NCBI RefSeq assembly: GCF_000003815.2
Contig: NC_049980.1
Coordinates: forward strand, 9,217,397 to 9,242,995
Source of the DNA: Branchiostoma floridae
Lineage: Eukaryota; Chordata; Leptocardii; Amphioxiformes; Branchiostomatidae
Direction of reading: 5' to 3'
Length of the DNA: 25,599 bases
In this document: in pieces, positions 20,701 to 25,599 of the stretch
How the letters are laid out: each line of letters opens with the position of its first letter
Position numbering within the stretch: the first letter of the stretch is position 1
Position numbers and translations under genes: made by a program
Notes under the pieces: model-generated
What the model was told of the DNA's origin: nothing
The model's input: the letters and a program-made list of their open reading frames with translations, nothing else
Database searches by the model: none

Positions 20701-21065
20701 CAAGGGTAACAGACAGGTAAAGGGGATATGGATATAAGACGTAAATCATGCACTATATAAAGATGTTTCATGTGCATATCTCTCTGCAGGATAAGTTCAT
20801 CCAGAGTGGTCTGTGGTCCCTGAGTCGTCATCCCAACTATCTGGGAGAGATTCTTCTCCAAACTGGTCTCTACATCTCTGCGTCTTCCGTGTTCCGTGGT
20901 TACCAGCACCTGAGCGCGGTGTCCCCCGTGTTTGTGTTCCTTCTCCTGACACGTCTGAGCGGGATCCCCATACTGGAACGTCAGGGCATGAAACGCTGGG
21001 GACAGAACCCAGCTTACCTAGCCTACAGGCGCAACACTGCTGTTCTTATCCCATACATCTGGTAG
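17789..21065 (+). CDS. DUF1295 / steroid reductase-like membrane protein (5 exons)
   Basis: Exons 17789-17918, 18778-18883, 19480-19586, 20052-20224 and 20790-21065 join in phase to 263 residues. The start ATG has A at -3 and G at +4 (AACATGG). Family marks: GTFALLSLLSLR (about 45-56), a KNPKMFLLYWTIQGLWVFV segment (about 103-118), EIIADYQKSAFK (about 155-166), and C-terminal LWSLSRHPNYLGE (180-192), the NADPH-reductase-like motif of the steroid 5-alpha-reductase C-terminal/DUF1295 fold. It ends RRNTAVLIPYIW. Several hydrophobic segments predict a multi-pass membrane protein of the ER or similar. The substrate is unknown and I name no gene symbol. The N-terminus MGNVVS fits an N-myristoylation consensus. 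Confidence 0.9.
18050..18210. repeat. Degenerate minisatellite, DUF1295 gene intron 1
   Basis: Variants of GGATACGGACACTAC recur about every 16-20 bases (GGATACGGACAG, GATACGGATACTAC, GGCACAGACACGG, GGTGCAGACACTAC, AGGTGCAAACACC). A related array is in intron 4. Confidence 0.7.
18884..20051 (+). other. DUF1295 gene introns 2 and 3, nothing recognised
   Basis: Introns 18884-19479 and 19587-20051 have good donors (AG|GTGAGA, AG|GTCAGC) and acceptors (TGTTTCCAG, TTCGCCAG). Exon 3 lies between them. No mobile element or RNA gene seen. Confidence 0.6.
20214..20292 (+). repeat. Triplicated donor-site region after exon 4
   Basis: CAGCCAATAAGGTAAGG (real donor, GT at 20225), TTAGCCAATCAGGTAAGG (GT at 20255) and CAGCCAATCAGATAGG (no GT) lie at about 30-base steps. 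The second donor would add exactly 30 bases, ten codons without a stop. Confidence 0.8.
20455..20725. repeat. Degenerate minisatellite, DUF1295 gene intron 4
   Basis: Variants of GGGGTACAGACACTCCAG occur many times (GGGGTACAGACACTCCAGG, GGTTCGAACACCCCAGG, GGGGTACAGACACTAA, CTACGGACACTCCAGG, GGTGGTACAGACACAG). The core (TACxGACACT) is shared with the intron 1 array. Confidence 0.75.
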
Positions 21066-21253
21066 TGTTAAGCAATAGTTTCTTCATCAGTATGTCTCCA
21101 TCAGGACTTTTCAAGAATCTCTTAAGGTTTACCTAATATGTCATGTATTTTGATACCTGAAAGCCATGAAGACATTGTCTATACTTGATAGTTCCAAACG
21201 GATTTATTTCTTACATACAATTTGTGCTGTTATCACTGTCATAATCTCTGATG

Positions 21254-21259
21254 AATAAA
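21254..21259 (+). promoter_or_regulatory. PolyA signal of the DUF1295 gene
   Basis: AATAAA (in GATGAATAAATGATGG), about 190 bases after the TAG at 21063-21065, followed by a TGTGTCAATGTTCTTGT stretch. No competing signal in between. Confidence 0.75.
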
Positions 21260-22193
21260 TGATGGTTATCTTCATGCGTGTCAATGTTCTTGTACAATCT
21301 AGATATAGTTCTCTTACGACGTAAGAACATAATATTAAGGTGCCGTAGATGTCAGAAGAAGCTAAGATACCTGCAGCCAGGTAGCACTAATATTCCGTCC
21401 TCAGATCAATGCTGAGAAAATGAGAACTGTTATAGAAATCAATATTCTGTTGACCATTGTTTAGGGCTGCTATAGGTTAAAGTTTGCTATAGGTTAAATG
21501 TTAACTAGACCGACCTGCTTCCCGTGACTCTCATGGGACCTTTCAAACGTCTCTCAGCTTGTCATTTGCGACGACGTCTTGCAGGGACAAGCGAAGGTAT
21601 TTGTGTTCGGCTAATCTAGCAATAATATAATCAGACGAAAAACATCTTGACCGAGCTAGATATATTTAAGTCAAAACTATACCAATACAAATGGGCTTTG
21701 CGGTTTGCAAATAGATTGCAGCGTTATGTTGCTATGTTTGATATTTTCATTGTATCTATTTTAAGTACATTTACACATATAAAAGAACTATGCATAAAGA
21801 AATAAAGAAACTGTATAACAGCATAGGCTGGCAACAGTAACAATCTATCTAATGTTCGAACGGAAGAGTATCCCTTAGGCAGTGGCGCCAAAGTCCACTC
21901 TAGGAAAAGGTCACAGGAGATTCGACTACGACATTTTTCAGAAGCCAGCATTCGGCCTACAAACACCAAGAATAAAGATTGCGTTGCACACATAGCATCA
22001 AAATTGTACTTTCTTACGCAAAAGGACTTGGCCTGTTGGCTGACGCTCCTCGATTGCCAAATACCCGTTGTATTCACCGCCAAAATATACTAAATAACAA
22101 TTACAATTACAAGTATTCCTTTTGTTCGTGTTGAATGAACTTACTTCAGCGAGTTATGTTAATGTTGGGATCCTTATTTTTGCCTTTCTCTAG
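21260..22193. other. Intergenic region and 5' flank of the SLC46-like gene
   Basis: No gene recognised. A 13-base direct repeat GCTATAGGTTAAA occurs near 21470 and 21487. The last bases form a strong acceptor (CCTTATTTTTGCCTTTCTCTAG, ending 22193), so the upstream 5' UTR exon should lie in this stretch or beyond. Confidence 0.55.
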
Positions 22194-22239
22194 CAAAACA
22201 TTCAGAGAAGTGGTAACGACTAACGGTGACGATAGGAAA

Positions 22240-25052
22240 ATGACCAAAGACCCGACGAAAAGCGATGATGGTGGAGCATCAGAGTCACAACCTCTGTTGA
22301 GTGGCAAGAAAGTGTCTACAGACCACACCCCTTCCTCAACATGCCGCTTACCAATCGAACCTATTCCATTATTCTTTCTCCTCGCCATTGGTCTACAGAA
22401 CCCCATTTTGAAAGAGTTTCTGTACTACAAACAGTGTGAAAAGATCAACATCACTTTTGTCTGGGACGACAATTCCTCCAAGTGTTTCCTTAACATGTCT
22501 GATCCGGGGTACTTGGCTCAGCAAACGGCCCAGGCCGGAGCTTCACAACAACTTCTGTACCACAACATTGCCCTGTTGTCCCCGGTGTGCTTTTCTGCCA
22601 TTTTCTTTGGGGTTTGGAGCGATCTAAGCCAAAGACGAAAGGTCGCTATTGTGCCTCCAATCTTTGGAATGATCATCCAAGCCGCCGTCTACCTGTTACT
22701 GATGGGGTTTGAGTTCTCTTTCGAATTTGTCATAATTGGCGTGACTTTTGTTGGTCTTCTTGGCTATTATTATACTCCATTTGTTGGCATCAAAGCCTAC
22801 TTAGCCGACGTAACACCCCGCTCCCAACTCACATTTCGCCTGGCTGTACTTAGCGCTTTTGAAGGCATCGGCATTGGGCTTGGGTATGTAACGTCGGGCC
22901 TCTGGATTCAATGGCAAAAATCTTTCACCACATCAATGTGGATTCCATTAGGCTTGTTCATCTTCATGTTTCTGTACGTGATACTTCTTCCAGAGTCTTT
23001 GCCAAAGTCAGAGAAAAAACTGTTTTCCTGTTCGCATTTTAGCGCTTTCGGACGAGCATGCAAGTCGGCAAAAAATTCTGATATTAACTGGGGGCTCTTG
23101 GGATGCTATTACGTTGCCTACATTTCAGTGCACTTTGCTGACGGGGCTTTTTCTGAAATAGTCAATCTCTACTTGATGAACTCACCTTTTTGTTGGGACC
23201 CTACTAAGATTGGTATACTCCTTGCTGCCATGTACGTTGGAGGACACATGATCAGTGCAGTAGGAATCCGTGTGTTCGGACGAGTCATGGATGATCTGTG
23301 GATCGCACAGATAGGTGTGCTGTCTGACGTGTTGGCCAACACACTCATGGCTGTGTCTGCTTATCTTCCACACCAGGACATCATACCCTTCATCGGTAAG
23401 TGGTCTTCCTATTTTACAACATGGCCGCTTAGAGATTGTGTGTTAAAAGACGTGTGGTGGGTGGTTGGTTTGGTTGGTTGGTTGGTTGGTTGGTTGGTTG
23501 GTTGGTTGGTTGGTTGGTTGGTTGGTTGGTTGGTTGGTTGGTTGGTTGGTTGGTTGGTTGGTTGGTTACATGTATGAATGACCAATGTGTTTATTGTCAG
23601 ATAAAGTTACAGCTATCATAATGTATCTACCTGTACTGTGATCTATTCGTAACTTGCTGCCCCATTTCCTACACACAGTGCCCTGTGTCCGAATGTTCGG
23701 CCGTATGCAGCATTGCGTCATCAGTTCTGGCATGTCTAAACTTGTTTCACAGGACCGACAAGGTACGTTTCTGTTTTTGAGCTCTTTTCAAATATCAGTA
23801 CTGTCTACCCAACCTAATCTATTCCATTTCTTCAATGTTTGAAAATGTAGAAAGAGAGCACCTTCGTTCCTTTCAACCTATCTCGTCGGTATACATTATA
23901 CTAATCTCTTTGCTCTTTACTTGGAGTTCCAGCAGCTTGTAGATGAGTGTCCTTCTCATTTGATATCATCTGTTGTTGTGTTGATGTGATTTTTTTTATT
24001 TTCAGGTTCGGTATTTGCGCTCCTGTACTGTTTTGAGGCCATTAACAAGTTGACCCAGTCGCTGGTGTTCCTTCCCGTGTACCGGGCCACTCTGCACTGG
24101 TTCCCGGGGTTCGGCTTCCTCATCAACCCCGCTATCAACTTCATCATCACCGTTCCTGTACTAGGGTGCGTTAAATAAGATTTAGTACTTACGTGGTTGT
24201 ATTCATTGAATAAAGAGGCTATCTTTACACAACCAAGTTACTTTATTCTCACCGACGTTTCGGTTACCGTCTGTCACCTTCTTCAGGGCAATTCTGACTG
24301 GTTCACATTGTACTGCACGACAGGTGTCGCTGCTCACAGTTCAGATGCGGACACAAAACGTAAAGGTTTTACGTAAAGTATGTACATATGTAAATACTTT
24401 ACGTTTTGTGACCGCATCTGAACTGTGAGCAGTAATGGTTGTGTAAAAAAAAGGTCTCTTTATTCAGTGACGTACCAATATAATGAAACTATTCACGGAA
24501 AATATCTTCATGTTTTGTAATAGATGCACAAAGACCTAAATGAGTGTTTGAATATCTGTCTGATTGTACAATCTTTTTTGATCTTGCTGTGGGGATGGAA
24601 ATGATGTGTTTGTTTCTAAATGTGCGCAAGTTTAAAAGTGCGAATATTCAGTAACCTCTATCAAACTCAAAGGCTCTAATTGAAGCTCGGAAACCATACG
24701 TTGAAGGCAACTCGAAGGTTCTTGTCAAACAGAACATACCACAGACATTTATACTCCGGTGTCCGGTTGACTCCCTTTGGCCGGCGTTGTACTCCTTGGC
24801 CAGCTTTGATACTACTAGTATCTTATATCCTTATGGCACCATTAAACTGCCTGGAGATAAGTGAATACTTGACAGGGTTGCACATTTTCTCAGCGAGACA
24901 ATAAACAGAAACGGTCTGTAACAATCATAAGATAAAGAAATAGATGAATACATGAAATATTGCCGTAAGTGTATTTTCTTATTCTGTTCTGCAGATTCGT
25001 GCATTACCGTACACGCAACCGGTCCACGAGGAGTCAGCTCACAATCAACTAA
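22240..25052 (+). CDS. SLC46-like major facilitator transporter (4 exons)
   Basis: Exons 22240-23395, 23679-23762, 24006-24165 and 24995-25052 join in phase to 485 residues (human SLC46 members are about 460). The frame is open upstream to an ATG at 22135, but I prefer 22240: it has A at -3, and a strong splice acceptor at 22193 lies between the two ATGs. Marks: acidic dileucine ESQPLL (15-20, lysosomal sorting type); a first luminal loop with NIT, NSS and NMS glycosylation sites; WSDLSQRRK (126-134), the MFS loop 2-3 motif; ISVHFADG and [11 protein letters not shown], typical of SLC46; [14 protein letters not shown], matching the family's 'KLV...EQGA.FA'. About 12 membrane segments are expected. 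SLC46A1 carries folate with protons, SLC46A3 is lysosomal; which of these this resembles is not settled here. Confidence 0.9.
23467..23567 (+). repeat. (TTGG)n microsatellite, about 25 units
   Basis: Uninterrupted tetranucleotide repeat in SLC46 intron 1, starting about 70 bases after the donor (ATCG|GTAAGT). It keeps all + frames open; reading through from exon 1 gives a GWLV repeat peptide and then stops at 23575-23577. The first intron base pattern and the family match show exon 1 ends at 23395. Confidence 0.95.
24204..24469. mobile_element. Nested inverted-repeat (hairpin) element in SLC46 intron 3
   Basis: Outer ends: TTGAATAAAGAG...TTTACACAACCA (about 24206-24234) against CACTGAATAAAGAG...TTTACACAACCA on the other strand (24436-24469). 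Inner arms: CTGCTCACAGTTCAGATGCGG then CACAAAACGTAAAG (24330-24365) against their reverse complement (24397-24432), one mismatch. No coding potential. Between the left outer end and the left inner arm lies a hammerhead-like motif on the - strand. Confidence 0.85.
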
Positions 25053-25599
25053 GTGTCAACAGTGCGAGAAGCCTAAAAAGATTATATAGACTTGTCTTTT
25101 CAAATGCTGTTCCAAATGCATCTTTCTGGTGCAAATATGACGAAGTGCAATAAGTTGGTTCTAAGGAGAGTTTTAACGTCCATGTTTTCATTTCATCGTA
25201 GATTTAAGAAACAACAAGCTCCGAAAGAATGTTATCAGCTCGTGGAGTCTTGGATTAACATATGTTAATAAATACAGAAAATCTTTGAAAGACGGATTTC
25301 CGTGAGTTTATAATTTCTCGGTAGTCCTCCTCTCAAAAAAGAAACACAACTGCAAGACATTAGTGCTAACAAACAGTCGCCCAATGATATTCATGATATA
25401 TGTTTCTTAATACATAGACCTTGTCACAGTGTGCTTTAAAAGAATTTCTAATGATCTGTGAACTATAACCTAGTAGTGATAATAAATCCCTTGCCGTTAG
25501 TAGACATCAACAGTTCTCGCACAAGAAACTAATCACAACGGCTCTGGAATACAACTAGTCAGAGGTATTATCTGTCCACATGCATTACAGTCATGGCCT
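25053..25599 (+). promoter_or_regulatory. SLC46-like 3' UTR, polyA signal and flank
   Basis: AATAAA at 25267-25272 lies about 215 bases after the TAA at 25050-25052. Beyond it the flank to 25599 shows no gene or repeat that I recognise. Confidence 0.65.

Noticed and set aside
21724-22083. 119-residue - strand frame upstream of the SLC46-like gene
   Set aside because: No recognisable domain, no supporting splice or polyA structure; likely chance.
23436-23621. Gly-Trp-Leu-Val repeat protein
   Set aside because: Translation of the TTGG microsatellite in another frame.

Overview
The window is eukaryotic nuclear DNA: intron-rich genes with GT-AG introns, long 3' UTRs with AATAAA signals, many small non-coding transposons and minisatellites, and one 100-base assembly gap. 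The gene content suggests a lancelet (Branchiostoma-like invertebrate chordate): a membrane-anchored thyroid-peroxidase-type haem peroxidase with the vertebrate order peroxidase-CCP-EGF-TM, and a short 5S-rRNA-derived repeat. The species call is inference; nothing was searched.

Three protein genes lie head to tail on the + strand. (1) About 716/734-15982 is a thyroid peroxidase (TPO)-like gene, reconstructed here as 19 coding exons giving 949 codons plus stop with all phases matching. The exons encode a candidate signal peptide, a propeptide, the complete animal haem peroxidase domain (distal His, proximal His, catalytic Arg, both haem-linking acids and the Ca loop visible), one CCP/sushi module, one Ca-binding EGF module, a transmembrane helix and a cytoplasmic tail. 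(2) 17789-21065 is a five-exon gene for a 263-residue multi-pass membrane protein of the DUF1295 / steroid 5-alpha-reductase-like family. (3) About 22240-25052 is a four-exon SLC46-like major facilitator transporter of about 485 residues. I see no convincing gene on the - strand, no tRNA gene and no intact rRNA gene.

The accessory content sits in the introns. TPO intron 1 holds a foldback MITE. Intron 2 holds a TTAA-flanked inverted-repeat element broken by the gap, and a nearly perfect palindrome. The intron between exons 7 and 8 holds a 24-bp-type minisatellite and two decayed tandem copies of the exon 8 acceptor. The intron after exon 10 has a tandem repeat carrying three perfect TGACGTCA sites. 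The 4-kb last intron is a nest: an 890-bp TAA-flanked MITE, and a 1.78-kb element with identical 450-bp terminal direct repeats that splits a 5S-like sequence, with a diverged inverted copy of that 450-bp repeat next to it. Intron 1 and intron 4 of gene 2 share a degenerate minisatellite, and its exon 4 donor is tandemly duplicated so that a 10-residue in-frame alternative exon extension is possible. The last SLC46 intron holds a 265-bp hairpin element with a hammerhead-like core motif.

The three genes have no evident functional coupling. TPO performs haem-peroxidase chemistry at a membrane surface (iodination in the endostyle or thyroid of chordates), the DUF1295 protein is an uncharacterised membrane reductase-like protein, and the SLC46 protein is a probable proton-coupled or lysosomal solute carrier. 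I found no new multi-gene system. The most unusual items are the nested element in the last TPO intron, the duplicated splice sites, the GC donor, and the candidate short signal-peptide exon.
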